Under the pieces are notes generated by a model that was not told where the DNA came from, made no database searches, and saw only the letters and a program-made list of their open reading frames with translations. This document shows, piece after piece, positions 1 to 5,968 of a DNA stretch of 34,014 bases (its first letter is position 1; each line of letters starts with the position of its first letter). This DNA is from a virus. The translations under genes were made by a program, and so were the position numbers. The DNA lies in IMG/VR virus record IMGVR_UViG_3300042326_002137, positions 1 through 34,014 of that record. One strand, 5' to 3'.

Positions 1-297
1 ACAATGTTTACGCAGGAACTCAACGTAAATAGACCACATGCACGCATCCTCGATCTCTTCATCGGTCAACGTGATCGCATGAGCCTGTGTCTTCAGCTGC
101 TTTGACGGATCGACCAACTTGCTTTTAAAATAATCGCTCCACAAATCGCGAGTGAGCTCAAGCTGACGTTCTGTCGCATCGTGTTCTGTGTCGTCGACGG
201 GCGACTGCTCGCCGTGGTAATAAAGGTAACACGCCCAGAGATATCGCTTCTCCGCCCAACGAACAGATGATACTAGTGCGGGATTATCGTTTGCCAT
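1..297 (-). CDS. Hypothetical protein, 3' end outside window (at least 99 aa)
   Basis: An open frame starts at ATG 297 on the minus strand and runs off the window edge with no stop. The start is preceded by a strong AAAGGAG ribosome site. The visible N-terminal 99 residues are soluble, Trp/Tyr-rich near the start (WAEKRYLWACYLYYHG) and acidic later. I do not recognise the family. It is the third gene of the minus-strand operon read from the promoter at 1101-1129. Its leader shares a 20-bp identical stretch with the leader of the next gene upstream. The reading frame is clear; the function is unknown. Confidence 0.8.
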   Translation of the reverse strand, partial: MANDNPALVSSVRWAEKRYLWACYLYYHGEQSPVDDTEHDATERQLELTRDLWSDYFKSKLVDPSKQLKTQAHAITLTDEEIEDACMWSIYVEFLRKHC

Positions 298-299
298 AA

Positions 300-428
300 C
301 CAATCTCCTTTACCAACTTTTATTTTAAGTAATTAGTCCAACCAAAAAGAGCTTCCACAAAAAGGAAAAAGATCCCAATCAGCAACATTATTTCAGCAAA
401 TGACATGACCAATCTCCTTTACCAACTT
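300..428 (-). repeat. 20-bp identical leader repeat carrying the ribosome site
   Basis: Positions 300-319 and 409-428 are identical over 20 bp. On the minus strand each copy contains GGTAAAGGAGATTGG and ends next to the start codon of the following gene (starts at 297 and 406). It is therefore a duplicated translation-initiation leader, not a random repeat. Confidence 0.75.
320..406 (-). CDS. 28-aa single-pass membrane peptide
   Basis: ATG 406 to TAA 320-322 encodes 28 residues (MSFAEIMLLIGIFFLFVEAL, then GWTNYLK after one Phe). Residues 6-21 form one hydrophobic membrane segment with a polar C-terminus. The ribosome site AAAGGAG lies at the expected distance. It sits between the GP88-like gene and the partial gene at 1-297 and should be co-transcribed with both. 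Such tiny membrane peptides are common in the early regions of T4-like phages. The function is unknown, and the strong RBS is the main reason to accept it. Confidence 0.65.
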   Translation of the reverse strand: MSFAEIMLLIGIFFLFVEALFGWTNYLK

Positions 429-430
429 GA

Positions 431-1075
431 TCAAGCAGCTTTGAGCTGCCTGACCTGCTTCATCATACGTGCGCCGTGGGCGGGATACGCGATCACAGCC
501 ACCGACTTGTCCCAGCAAGCACGGCAATCACCGCACTTACCAGCACGAGTGTACGCTTCGCACACCGTAGCAAGAGTGAACGTATCGGCGTACGGAATGA
601 CCGTAGAGCCGTGCTCGGCGTCAAACTCACCAACCATCGAGTCAGACGAATAGCGCACCGAAACGTTCGGCAATGCTTTCATACGCTCAAGGATCGGGCG
701 GATCTTAGCAATCTTGTAGGACTTCGTCGGGAGCCAATGCTTGACCCACGGAGTTTGCTCCATCACCAGATAGATCTTGAACGCGAGAGCCGGATGATAC
801 ACATCGCCGGAATCAAACCAGCGGAAGTGCGTCTGCTTCTTGAGAGCAGCCACCATATCCGCAACCCACGTTCCGCGCTTCCAGTCCTCACGATTGAAAT
901 CGCGCAGTGCCTTGGCATCGGGCATATGGTAAAACCCGTCCTTGGCGTAGCAACCAGCGCACACAGGCACTGGCTTCTTGGTCGCGGGATCAATCGAACC
1001 GGGACACGTAGATCCCGCCTCAAGCGACCACGTTTTGCAGGGCATCTTGCTAGGCTTAGACAACTTCACAGTCAT
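431..1075 (-). CDS. GP88-like Cys-rich phage protein
   Basis: This 214-aa protein resembles the phage 'gene product 88' family. It has Cys13 (CKTW), Cys24 (CPGS), a CAGCYA pair at 39/42 and a C-terminal CGDCRAC cluster at 181-187. The central block FRWFDSGDVYHPALAF is typical of the family. The cysteine spacing suggests metal or Fe-S binding, and related phage families (DUF5131-type) look like radical SAM proteins, but no reaction is established. It is the first gene of the minus operon, about 25 nt downstream of its promoter's -10 box (1101-1106). The start ATG is preceded by a GGAG ribosome site. The family call is fairly secure; the activity is inference. Confidence 0.8.
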   Translation of the reverse strand: MTVKLSKPSKMPCKTWSLEAGSTCPGSIDPATKKPVPVCAGCYAKDGFYHMPDAKALRDFNREDWKRGTWVADMVAALKKQTHFRWFDSGDVYHPALAFKIYLVMEQTPWVKHWLPTKSYKIAKIRPILERMKALPNVSVRYSSDSMVGEFDAEHGSTVIPYADTFTLATVCEAYTRAGKCGDCRACWDKSVAVIAYPAHGARMMKQVRQLKAA

Positions 1076-1100
1076 GCGTCACTCCATCAGTTATGATCCC

Positions 1101-1129
1101 AATATACGGCTGGTTTGAATTAAAAACAA
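1101..1129 (-). promoter_or_regulatory. Spacer-element promoter (minus), drives 1-1075 operon
   Basis: On the minus strand, -35 TTGTTT (1124-1129), a 17-bp spacer beginning TTAATTC, and -10 TATATT (1101-1106). This is the archetype of the promoter family in this window: TTG-type -35, TTAAWTC at spacer positions 1-7, a fixed 17-bp spacing and a TA-type -10. Confidence 0.75.
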
Positions 1130-1143
1130 GCACAAAATTTCGC

Positions 1144-1172
1144 TTGCTGGAAATTCGGTTTGGGAGTAGTAT
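1144..1172 (+). promoter_or_regulatory. Spacer-element promoter, divergent from 1101-1129
   Basis: -35 TTGCTG (1144-1149), a 17-bp spacer beginning GAAATTCGG, and -10 TAGTAT (1167-1172). It lies back to back with the minus-strand promoter, and the two -35 boxes are only 14 bp apart. Confidence 0.75.
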
Positions 1173-1195
1173 GTGTGTATGATGAGGGATAGGAA

Positions 1196-1303
1196 ATGCG
1201 TAATCATGTAGCGAAAGAGTTGTGGTCCGGGAAATTCCGCAAGCAGGTAGTCCGTGACCGTAAGAAGTACTCGCGGAAGGCGAAACACAAAAAGGGATAC
1301 TGA
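1196..1303 (+). CDS. 35-aa very basic small phage protein
   Basis: ATG 1196 to TGA 1301-1303 encodes 35 residues rich in Lys/Arg/His (MRNHVAKELWSGKFRKQVV, then DRKKYSRKAKHKKGY after one Arg). Short proteins with an N-terminal MRN-x-VAK and a D-R-K-K core are widespread in tailed phages (DUF7230-like). Their role is unknown; nucleic-acid binding is a guess from charge. A GGGATAGGAA ribosome site precedes it, and it is the first gene after the promoter at 1144-1172. It ends 1 nt before the next start. Confidence 0.75.
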   Translation: MRNHVAKELWSGKFRKQVVRDRKKYSRKAKHKKGY

Positions 1304-1304
1304 T

Positions 1305-1508
1305 ATGGCGGTTCATTTTGTTGGTTTCCGCGACTCAACTCAGTTTCAGAGAGCAGTCGCTGTGTTCGGTCAGCCCGATTTTATCCATCGGCGTTGGGAC
1401 GTTCGGGCGAAGCAGGAGATCGTCGGTTCGGACATTGTCGTATTCGCAACTGGTTCGGTTACCGATCGCGCATCTCACCCAAGCTTTGATGATAGTACTT
1501 GCTTTTAA
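1305..1508 (+). CDS. Hypothetical protein, 67 aa
   Basis: I chose ATG 1305 because the AAGGGAT ribosome site lies just upstream, giving 67 residues beginning MAVHFVGFRDSTQFQRAV. The frame is open further upstream, but that stretch lies inside the 35-aa gene. It is a mixed alpha/beta protein without cysteines in the core or membrane segments. It directly follows the 35-aa basic gene and shares its promoter. Its last codons overlap the -35 of the next promoter. No family recognised. Confidence 0.7.
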   Translation: MAVHFVGFRDSTQFQRAVAVFGQPDFIHRRWDVRAKQEIVGSDIVVFATGSVTDRASHPSFDDSTCF

Positions 1509-1527
1509 TTCAAGTTACAGGTAGAGT
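1499..1527 (+). promoter_or_regulatory. Spacer-element promoter overlapping the end of the previous gene
   Basis: -35 TTGCTT (1499-1504), a 17-bp spacer beginning TTAATTC, and -10 TAGAGT (1522-1527, a weak match). The -35 lies inside the last codons of the gene ending at 1508. Confidence 0.65.
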
Positions 1528-1557
1528 AAGAATATGGTTGATGAAAGGGAAACGGAT

Positions 1558-1722
1558 ATGTCCTACGAATGGGGTCGCTACACTCTTACTGTTACCGATC
1601 TTCGCACTCAGAAGGTGGTGTTTACGCAAGAGTACAAGGGAATGTCGGGCCATGCGATGATGGACGAGACGTTTTCGCTCCGCCTTCAATATCCCAGCAA
1701 GCACTATCGTATCGACTGGTAA
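1558..1722 (+). CDS. Hypothetical protein, 54 aa
   Basis: Start ATG 1558 follows GAAAGGGAAACGGAT, which matches the leaders of neighbouring single-gene units. An ATG at 1534 lies inside that leader and is rejected. The product (MSYEWGRYTLTVTDLRTQKV...) is a small protein predicted to be rich in beta strands. It is the only gene between its promoter (1499-1527) and the next promoter (1731-1759). No family recognised. Confidence 0.7.
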   Translation: MSYEWGRYTLTVTDLRTQKVVFTQEYKGMSGHAMMDETFSLRLQYPSKHYRIDW

Positions 1723-1730
1723 ATGAGTGC

Positions 1731-1759
1731 TTGATTTTAAAACGTCCTGAGCGTAAGAT
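1731..1759 (+). promoter_or_regulatory. Spacer-element promoter (TTAAAAC variant)
   Basis: -35 TTGATT (1731-1736), a 17-bp spacer beginning TTAAAACGTCC, and -10 TAAGAT (1754-1759). The same variant recurs at 2026 and 8974. Confidence 0.75.
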
Positions 1760-1789
1760 GTCTCTATGATGATGAAACGGAGAAATGAA

Positions 1790-2029
1790 ATGGCTCGTGC
1801 TTCTGTCTCAATCAAGGCTCTTCCCACTCTTATGTTTGCTCGTGACTATCACGAGTTTGTCGACCTCAACGAGCAGTTCCGCTGCATTGGACTCTCGCTC
1901 AAGACCGATGAACTCGGATTTTCTGACTGTGAGGGACAGTACGTGGGTATCGTCTACTCTGGTCGCTATCCTTCTAAGGCAAAGATCGATGCTCTCCTTA
2001 AGAAGTTCGGTGTGAAATTTATGGATTGA
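1790..2029 (+). CDS. Hypothetical protein, 79 aa
   Basis: I chose ATG 1790 because it follows the CGGAGAA ribosome site. An in-frame ATG at 1766 lies inside the leader. The product begins MARASVSIKALPTLMFARDY and ends in a basic KAKIDALLKKFGVKFMD segment, with the look of a small alpha/beta fold. It is a one-gene unit between promoters 1731-1759 and 2026-2054. No family recognised. Confidence 0.7.
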   Translation: MARASVSIKALPTLMFARDYHEFVDLNEQFRCIGLSLKTDELGFSDCEGQYVGIVYSGRYPSKAKIDALLKKFGVKFMD

Positions 2030-2054
2030 TTTTAAAACGTCCTCACGGTAATAT
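2026..2054 (+). promoter_or_regulatory. Spacer-element promoter for the AAA+ ATPase
   Basis: -35 TTGATT (2026-2031), a 17-bp spacer beginning TTAAAACGTCC, and -10 TAATAT (2049-2054). The -35 overlaps the stop codon of the preceding gene. Confidence 0.75.
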
Positions 2055-2099
2055 GTGTTTATTGATTGATTGAACTGAAACAAACAAAGGAAAAGACAT

Positions 2100-2960
2100 A
2101 TGCCCAAGGGTGTTCCCGCCGCTGGTTTCCGCGCTCCGCGCTCCGGCACTGCTGCTGCTGACCGTTTGTCCGCTGTTAAGGTTTCTTACGCTCCGGAAAA
2201 GCGTGAGTCCGACGATCAGATCGAAAAGCGCATTGCTGACCGTTTCGAAATTCTTGACGTTCTGACCGAAGCTACGACCTGCGGCAATTCCCGCGCTCTG
2301 ATCGTTTCCGGTCCGGCTGGCCTCGGTAAGTCGTTCACGGTCGAGCAGCACCTTGCTAAGTGGGACCCGAATGAACTGCAGCACACGATCGTCAAGGGAT
2401 ACGTTCGCGCCACTGGTCTGGTAAAGCTTCTTTATCAGTTCCGCCACCCCAACAACGTCATCGTGTTTGATGACGCTGACGCAATCTTCTTCGATGACGT
2501 TTCCCTCAACTTGCTCAAGGCGGTTTGTGACACCACTGAGCGTCGTCGCGTTTCTTGGTTGTCCGAGGGTAAGCTGGTCGACGATGATTCCGCTGAACTG
2601 ATCCCGCGCTCGTTTGACTTTGAGGGTTCGATCGTGTTCATCACGAACTATGACTTTGACGCGATGATTGATAAGGGTCACAAGCTTGCACCGCACCTTC
2701 AGGCGTTGGTTTCTCGTAGCCATTATGTGGATTTGGCTATGAAGTCCCGCCGCGACTACCTGATCCGTATCCGTCAGGTTATTCGCGATGGTCTTCTGGC
2801 TGATCTTACTTTTGAGCAGCGCTCGGATGTGATCACGTTTATCGAACAGAACCACGAGAACCTTCGTGAACTCTCCCTCCGGATGGCGATCAAGTTGGGT
2901 CACCTTCGGAAGCAGTCTGAAGATTGGAAGCGGATTGCGCGAGTGACGTGTTGTAAGTAA
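2100..2960 (+). CDS. AAA+ family ATPase, 286 aa
   Basis: Walker A is GPAGLGKS at residues 71-78, Walker B VIVFDDAD at 120-127, and a sensor-1-like IVFITN follows near residue 180. The N-terminal 35 residues are basic and Ala-rich. This is an AAA+ P-loop ATPase of the single-domain kind seen in many T4-like phages. It probably works as an oligomer that remodels a protein or nucleic-acid partner; the partner cannot be read from the sequence. A leader with AAAGGAAAAG precedes the ATG. The gene has its own promoter and is followed by an oppositely oriented NUMOD3-type gene whose 3' end overlaps it by about 70 nt. Confidence 0.85.
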   Translation: MPKGVPAAGFRAPRSGTAAADRLSAVKVSYAPEKRESDDQIEKRIADRFEILDVLTEATTCGNSRALIVSGPAGLGKSFTVEQHLAKWDPNELQHTIVKGYVRATGLVKLLYQFRHPNNVIVFDDADAIFFDDVSLNLLKAVCDTTERRRVSWLSEGKLVDDDSAELIPRSFDFEGSIVFITNYDFDAMIDKGHKLAPHLQALVSRSHYVDLAMKSRRDYLIRIRQVIRDGLLADLTFEQRSDVITFIEQNHENLRELSLRMAIKLGHLRKQSEDWKRIARVTCCK

Positions 2961-3324
2961 ACACTTTACCGTCTATCGTCTTCTGTCTACCTTTAAGGTG
3001 ATGCGATAAGTTTTGTCTGGACATGTTTGGATATTTTCTTATCGCATCACCACCGCTCGCGAATAGTTCGCCTGTGGTAATACAATAAAGAGGCTTTGAT
3101 CTAGGATGCTGTGCGCCGATCATGGTTGAAGGTTTGCCCTTCTTGGCGCGAGATATCGCTTCGCAATGCTTTTTGGAGTAAGGACCGGACTTATACGTTT
3201 TTCCCTTGTTCCAAGGAATCGCATTCCAGTTAGTCGCAATTTTTTGTAAAGGTAAGTTATATACTTCGCTTAATTCCATTGGCTCTAGGCCAAGAGCGAT
3301 ACCGATCGGATCATAAATATCCAT
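2890..3324 (-). CDS. NUMOD3/NUMOD1-type DNA-binding protein (homing-endonuclease relative without nuclease domain)
   Basis: The minus-strand frame from ATG 3324 (GGAG ribosome site upstream) encodes 144 residues. Residues about 38-68 hold a NUMOD3-like motif (PWNKGKTYKSGPYSKKH, then a Lys/Arg-rich KKGK turn). Residues about 79-125 resemble a NUMOD1-like helix-turn-helix (TGELFASGGDAIRKYP ... LSHHLKGRQKT). These modules normally bind DNA next to a GIY-YIG or HNH nuclease domain, but no nuclease motif is visible here. It could be a trimmed homing endonuclease or a repurposed DNA binder. It is inserted between the ATPase gene and the promoter at 3442, and its last ~20 residues are antisense to the ATPase gene. 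Confidence 0.7.
   Translation of the reverse strand: MDIYDPIGIALGLEPMELSEVYNLPLQKIATNWNAIPWNKGKTYKSGPYSKKHCEAISRAKKGKPSTMIGAQHPRSKPLYCITTGELFASGGDAIRKYPNMSRQNLSHHLKGRQKTIDGKVFTYNTSLAQSASNLQTASEGDPT
2997..3051. repeat. 14-bp perfect inverted repeat with 27-nt loop
   Basis: GGTGATGCGATAAG (2997-3010) is exactly complementary to CTTATCGCATCACC (3038-3051). It lies inside the coding frame of the NUMOD3-type gene, just downstream of the ATPase stop codon. On the plus strand it could form a 3' stem-loop for the ATPase mRNA, but no U-tract follows. Confidence 0.7.
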
Positions 3325-3358
3325 GCTGTGTCTCCGCGTAAAAGTTTTTAGACATAGA

Positions 3359-3440
3359 GTCCATGGGTATTGGCGTACCGCGATGGACATCTTATTTAGT
3401 GTTGGGCAACTGGGCGGGAGTAATCCCGCCTCTTTTTTCT
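3359..3440 (+). terminator. Rho-independent terminator (stem 3413-3430) with preceding hairpin
   Basis: GGCGGGA (3413-3419), loop GTAA, TCCCGCC (3424-3430), then TCTTTTTTCT form a clear plus-strand terminator. About 35 nt earlier, GTCCAT/ATGGAC with an inner GGTA/TACC makes a second hairpin (about 3359-3387). No plus-strand gene lies directly upstream other than the ATPase, 450 nt away. The element ends either that transcript or a small RNA. The next promoter starts right after the T-tract. Confidence 0.75.
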
Positions 3441-3441
3441 C

Positions 3442-3470
3442 TTGTTTTTAATTCGATCCAAACGTAATAT
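3442..3470 (+). promoter_or_regulatory. Spacer-element promoter
   Basis: -35 TTGTTT (3442-3447), a 17-bp spacer beginning TTAATTCG, and -10 TAATAT (3465-3470). It follows immediately after the terminator T-tract. Confidence 0.75.
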
Positions 3471-3497
3471 TACTATATTGATGATGAGGAGATGACT

Positions 3498-3950
3498 ATG
3501 GGTCTTGATATGTACTTTACCGCTCGCCGTTCTTTTTGGGATTTCAAGGATGATGGCGTTGGTGCTCGCCAGGTTTTGGCTTTGTTTCCTGAGTTGCCGG
3601 AAGAGATGGAAACTTCTGGTACATCCGTTTCGGCGCAGTTTGGTTATTGGCGTAAGGCGAATGCCATTCATAACTGGTTCGTGAAAAACGTACAGGGAGG
3701 CGAGGACGAGTGTAGGGAGCATCCGGTTTATCCTGAAGACATTCAGCGGCTGCTGGATACGGTAAACAAGGTTTTGGCGGACACGTCAATGGCTCCGGTG
3801 CTGTTGCCGACGGCTGAGGGTTTCTTCTTCGGTGGTCAGGAATACAACGAGTGGTATTGGCGCGATATTGAGTATACGAAGCGTTTGCTCGAGCGTGCTC
3901 TTGATCCTAAGATGAAGGACTGGGATTTCTATTATCAGTCAAGCTGGTAA
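3498..3950 (+). CDS. Conserved phage protein (MGLDMYF family), 150 aa
   Basis: I prefer ATG 3498 over ATG 3492 because the GAGGAG ribosome site is then 6 nt away. The start MGLDMYFTARR, the block YWRKANAIHNWFVKNVQ, and the late GFFFGGQEYNEWYWRDIEYT are hallmarks of a small protein found in many phages and some bacteria. No activity is established, although some database entries label relatives by chance hits to enzymes. It is rich in aromatic residues. It stands alone behind its own promoter and is followed 13 nt later by the next promoter. Confidence 0.8.
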   Translation: MGLDMYFTARRSFWDFKDDGVGARQVLALFPELPEEMETSGTSVSAQFGYWRKANAIHNWFVKNVQGGEDECREHPVYPEDIQRLLDTVNKVLADTSMAPVLLPTAEGFFFGGQEYNEWYWRDIEYTKRLLERALDPKMKDWDFYYQSSW

Positions 3951-3962
3951 TAAAGTCAAGGC

Positions 3963-3991
3963 TTGTTTTTAATTCGTTCTCGGCGTATACT
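3963..3991 (+). promoter_or_regulatory. Spacer-element promoter for the 4019-6038 cassette
   Basis: -35 TTGTTT (3963-3968), a 17-bp spacer beginning TTAATTCG, and -10 TATACT (3986-3991). No other promoter of this family is visible until 6240, so it probably serves the whole overlapping gene run behind it. Confidence 0.75.
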
Positions 3992-4018
3992 ACTCTTATG
4001 ATGATGAAAGGGAAGCAA

Positions 4019-4435
4019 ATGGATACGATGCCCGCTGGACGCTATTACGTTGGTGATCTGTGTTATGTTATGCATGATGTGTGGGACGAGGTTTGTGATC
4101 TGATGTTCCCGCATGGTGGTCGTGGTGTATATGGTAAGTTCAAGCTGAACGATGGGCGTGAGTTCGCCGTTCATCCTACTGCCTACGGCGACGGCACCTA
4201 TCGTGACGATATGGGTCGCGAATATTCGGTTGACGCCGGAGTGATCGGTTGTATACTTGAGAGCGATATCCGTGATCCGGAAGGGTTTACTCGCGGCGGA
4301 CAAGTGCTTGACTTCATTGCTGAGTTCGATACGTGGGAAGATCGCGGCGTAATCCGTTTCGGTGTTATTGCTATTGACACTGCTGGTAATGATGACGAAG
4401 ACGAAGATTATTTCGATCAAGAGGAGATTGATTGA
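4019..4435 (+). CDS. Conserved phage protein (GRYYVGDLCYVM family), 138 aa
   Basis: I chose ATG 4019 because of the AAAGGGAAG ribosome site; an in-frame ATG at 3998 falls in the leader. The N-terminus MPAGRYYVGDLCYVMHDVWD, the TAYGDGTYRD block and DAGVIGCILESDI are typical of a widespread phage hypothetical family. The C-terminus is strongly acidic (DDEDEDYFDQEEID). It is the first gene of a run of ten overlapping small genes, and its TGA overlaps the next ATG (TGATG). No activity known. Confidence 0.8.
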   Translation: MDTMPAGRYYVGDLCYVMHDVWDEVCDLMFPHGGRGVYGKFKLNDGREFAVHPTAYGDGTYRDDMGREYSVDAGVIGCILESDIRDPEGFTRGGQVLDFIAEFDTWEDRGVIRFGVIAIDTAGNDDEDEDYFDQEEID

Positions 4436-4623
4436 TGGCTCGCTTTATTCAGTGGTCGTCTTTTGTATTGGCTGTTGTAGGTTTCTTCTTTCTAATTACC
4501 AGTGCTGTTATTACAGACGGTAAGCGGATTGCCTTTGTTGAGGCGTGTGAGACAATGGGTGGCGTTGCCATTATTGGCCTTTACGATACACAGGCTTGCA
4601 TTAAGTCAGAGGTATTGAAGTGA
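4435..4623 (+). CDS. Small membrane protein, 62 aa
   Basis: ATG 4435 overlaps the previous stop (TGATG), and a GAGGAG site lies upstream. Residues about 7-29 (WSSFVLAVVGFFFLITSAVI) form one membrane helix. The C-terminal half has three cysteines (CETMGG, QACIK), suggesting a periplasmic or cytosolic tail with a possible disulfide. Translation is coupled to both neighbours. No family recognised. Confidence 0.7.
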   Translation: MARFIQWSSFVLAVVGFFFLITSAVITDGKRIAFVEACETMGGVAIIGLYDTQACIKSEVLK

Positions 4624-4838
4624 TATTGACAGTGAGGTATAGGAACTATCTTTATGCAATACGCGATAGGTATGCTAAGTATATGCACATCCCGGAGTAC
4701 TTTGACTACACTGGCGTCGTGCTTCCTAATCCGAAGTGGGTTAAGGACGACAGCTTTTGCCTTTCGAGTGGTGACGGGAAACTTGATTTCAGAATTCTTT
4801 CAAAAGAAAACGTAATATGTGGTTGGAGACATAACTGA
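4620..4838 (+). CDS. Hypothetical protein with GTG start, 72 aa
   Basis: The GTG at 4620 overlaps the previous stop as GTGA, and AGAGGT lies 6 nt upstream. The product is a soluble, aromatic protein (YRNYLYAIRDRYAKYMHIPE...) ending CGWRHN. An ATG at 4654 is in another frame and was rejected. Its stop overlaps the next start (TGATG). No family recognised. Confidence 0.6.
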   Translation: MILTVRYRNYLYAIRDRYAKYMHIPEYFDYTGVVLPNPKWVKDDSFCLSSGDGKLDFRILSKENVICGWRHN

Positions 4839-5014
4839 TGCCTGGAGTTTATGTTCCGTCAGGAAAACTGACATGGGAAGAGAAGTTGGAGATCCGCAAA
4901 CATGCGCTAGAGTGTGCGTGTAGGACATATCAAAATAGCGGAACCATAGCTGAAAATGTAATCAGTCGCGCTCAGTTGTTTGAAGAATATTTGATAGGTA
5001 AGAAGCATGACTGA
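4838..5014 (+). CDS. Small helical protein, 58 aa
   Basis: ATG 4838 overlaps the upstream stop and the frame ends at TGA 5012-5014. The core LTWEEKLEIRKHALECACR is helical and charged, followed by a second helix (NVISRAQLFEEYLIGKK). It overlaps the next gene by 8 nt. It belongs to the translationally coupled cassette from the promoter at 3963. Function unknown. Confidence 0.65.
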   Translation: MPGVYVPSGKLTWEEKLEIRKHALECACRTYQNSGTIAENVISRAQLFEEYLIGKKHD

Positions 5015-5198
5015 GAACGAGCAGGTAAACAAGCTTATCGCCGCCTCTAAGGAGATTATCGCAAACGGATGCGGATGCGATCGTTTTTGCGAGAGTGTTC
5101 CGGTCTCGATCTCGTGCGGTTGTCAAGACGACGCCGAGCGTATTGTTAAGCTTACTATAGAAACCCTTTGGAATGGCGGAGATTTGCCTAATGTCTAA
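5007..5198 (+). CDS. Cys-rich small protein, 63 aa
   Basis: ATG 5007 overlaps the previous gene; GGTAAGAAG lies upstream. The middle carries CGCDRFCESVPVSISCGC, five cysteines in 18 residues, suggesting zinc binding or disulfides. The N-terminal helix is MTENEQVNKLIAASKEIIAN. It overlaps the next gene by 8 nt. No family recognised. Confidence 0.65.
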   Translation: MTENEQVNKLIAASKEIIANGCGCDRFCESVPVSISCGCQDDAERIVKLTIETLWNGGDLPNV

Positions 5199-5409
5199 GA
5201 CTGATGCTCTTATTAAGATAATTGCTCTACTTATCACACTGATCCTGCTGTCGTTGCTGCTGTCGTATCCGGTGATGTTGCTCTGGAATAGCTGCCTTGT
5301 CCCTGCAATCCCCGCTCTCGCGCCAGTCTCGTGGTTGCAGATGTTCGGCATTCAGGCGCTGCTGTCTATTCTAATTCCTAGGGCATCCGTTGATAGGAGT
5401 TCAAAGTGA
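5191..5409 (+). CDS. Conserved phage membrane protein, 72 aa
   Basis: ATG 5191 overlaps the previous stop by 8 nt and is preceded by GCGGAG. Residues 8-33 are a long hydrophobic segment and residues 50-64 a second. The block MLLWNSCLVPAIPAL followed by SWLQMFGIQALL matches small phage inner-membrane proteins with a conserved LLWN..(L/V)(V/M)PA pattern. The role is unknown; it sits with other membrane peptides. Its stop overlaps the following GTG start (GTGA). Confidence 0.7.
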   Translation: MSKTDALIKIIALLITLILLSLLLSYPVMLLWNSCLVPAIPALAPVSWLQMFGIQALLSILIPRASVDRSSK

Positions 5410-5525
5410 AGCTACTCTTCCTTTCGTCACTTCTGGTAGTTTCTACGCCAGTGACGTTCGCTGCTTTCGTTTTCCTTTCCACCTTCCTATGTACCCACTC
5501 ACTTCTTAAGGAACTGACCCAATGA
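5406..5525 (+). CDS. 39-aa membrane peptide with GTG start
   Basis: GTG 5406 has a good AGGAG site 6 nt upstream and overlaps the previous stop. The 39-residue product (MKLLFLSSLLVVSTPVTFAA, then FVFLSTFLCTHSLLKELTQ) is almost wholly hydrophobic and could be one or two membrane segments, or an N-terminal signal. Its stop TGA 5523-5525 overlaps the next ATG (ATGA). Function unknown. Confidence 0.6.
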   Translation: MKLLFLSSLLVVSTPVTFAAFVFLSTFLCTHSLLKELTQ

Positions 5526-5695
5526 ATATCTACACTCAAATCGCAATCCTCAGTCTCGTCGCTGGCGTGATAGGCTGTGTAATTGCCTTCGTCATTCCGT
5601 TTCCCTATGGCATTATACCTTCTATGCTGATCGGTGCGGCTGTAGGGCATTTCGGATATAATTTCTTTAATAAAAGTCGTGACCAAAAGTCGTGA
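5522..5695 (+). CDS. Two-helix membrane protein, 57 aa
   Basis: ATG 5522 overlaps the previous stop (ATGA), and AAGGAACTGA lies upstream. Residues 6-27 and 31-48 are two membrane helices separated by PFPYG. The C-terminal KSRDQKS is encoded by the first two units of a 13-bp tandem repeat that continues past the stop, so the repeat may have extended or replaced the original C-terminus. Function unknown. Confidence 0.65.
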   Translation: MNIYTQIAILSLVAGVIGCVIAFVIPFPYGIIPSMLIGAAVGHFGYNFFNKSRDQKS

Positions 5696-5749
5696 CCAAC
5701 ATGCGTGACCTACACACATTACCAACACACATGACCAACGCGCGAGACC
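5672..5749 (+). repeat. 13-bp tandem repeat, six units
   Basis: Units start at 5672, 5685, 5698, 5711, 5724 and 5737. Most read AA(C/A)AxxCGTGACC, and five of the six end GACC (the fourth ends TACC). The first two units are identical, the later ones diverged, and a partial seventh runs into the start codon at 5753. The array spans the end of one gene and the leader of the next, and has no clear ribosome site. Confidence 0.8.
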
Positions 5750-5752
5750 AAC

Positions 5753-5968
5753 ATGCCTGCACGAGTAACAGCTACTTCTATCCTATCAGGTAAAACAAGA
5801 ACAATGGAACTCAAACTGTATGAGCAGGATGAGTTTGAACGGCTGATGATTGCATATAAGGAAGGGAAAATAGCATCACTAGAGGAAGCGTTTCCACTAC
5901 TGTCACCTAAAGCAATTGATTTTATAAAACATGGAGTGATGCCTGGAGAATGGGATGACAATATTTGA
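5753..5968 (+). CDS. Conserved phage protein (ARVTATSxxSGKTRTM family), 71 aa
   Basis: The N-terminus MPARVTATSILSGKTRTM matches a family seen in many phages (ARVTATSYVSGKTRTM...). The C-terminus FIKHGVMPGEWDD matches the family ending (F-x-x-x-G-x-x-P-x-EWD). This supports ATG 5753 rather than the internal ATG 5804, although no Shine-Dalgarno precedes it and the leader consists of 13-bp tandem repeats. No function is known. It overlaps the next 27-aa gene by 14 nt. Confidence 0.75.
   Translation: MPARVTATSILSGKTRTMELKLYEQDEFERLMIAYKEGKIASLEEAFPLLSPKAIDFIKHGVMPGEWDDNI

Noticed and set aside
476-1096. 206-aa plus-strand ORF
   Set aside because: It is antisense to the GP88-like gene, is Arg/His-rich in a way typical of a shadow frame, and lacks a ribosome site.
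2043-2903. 286-aa minus-strand ORF opposite the ATPase
   Set aside because: It mirrors the ATPase gene, which has Walker motifs, a promoter and a ribosome site; the antisense protein shows no motif.
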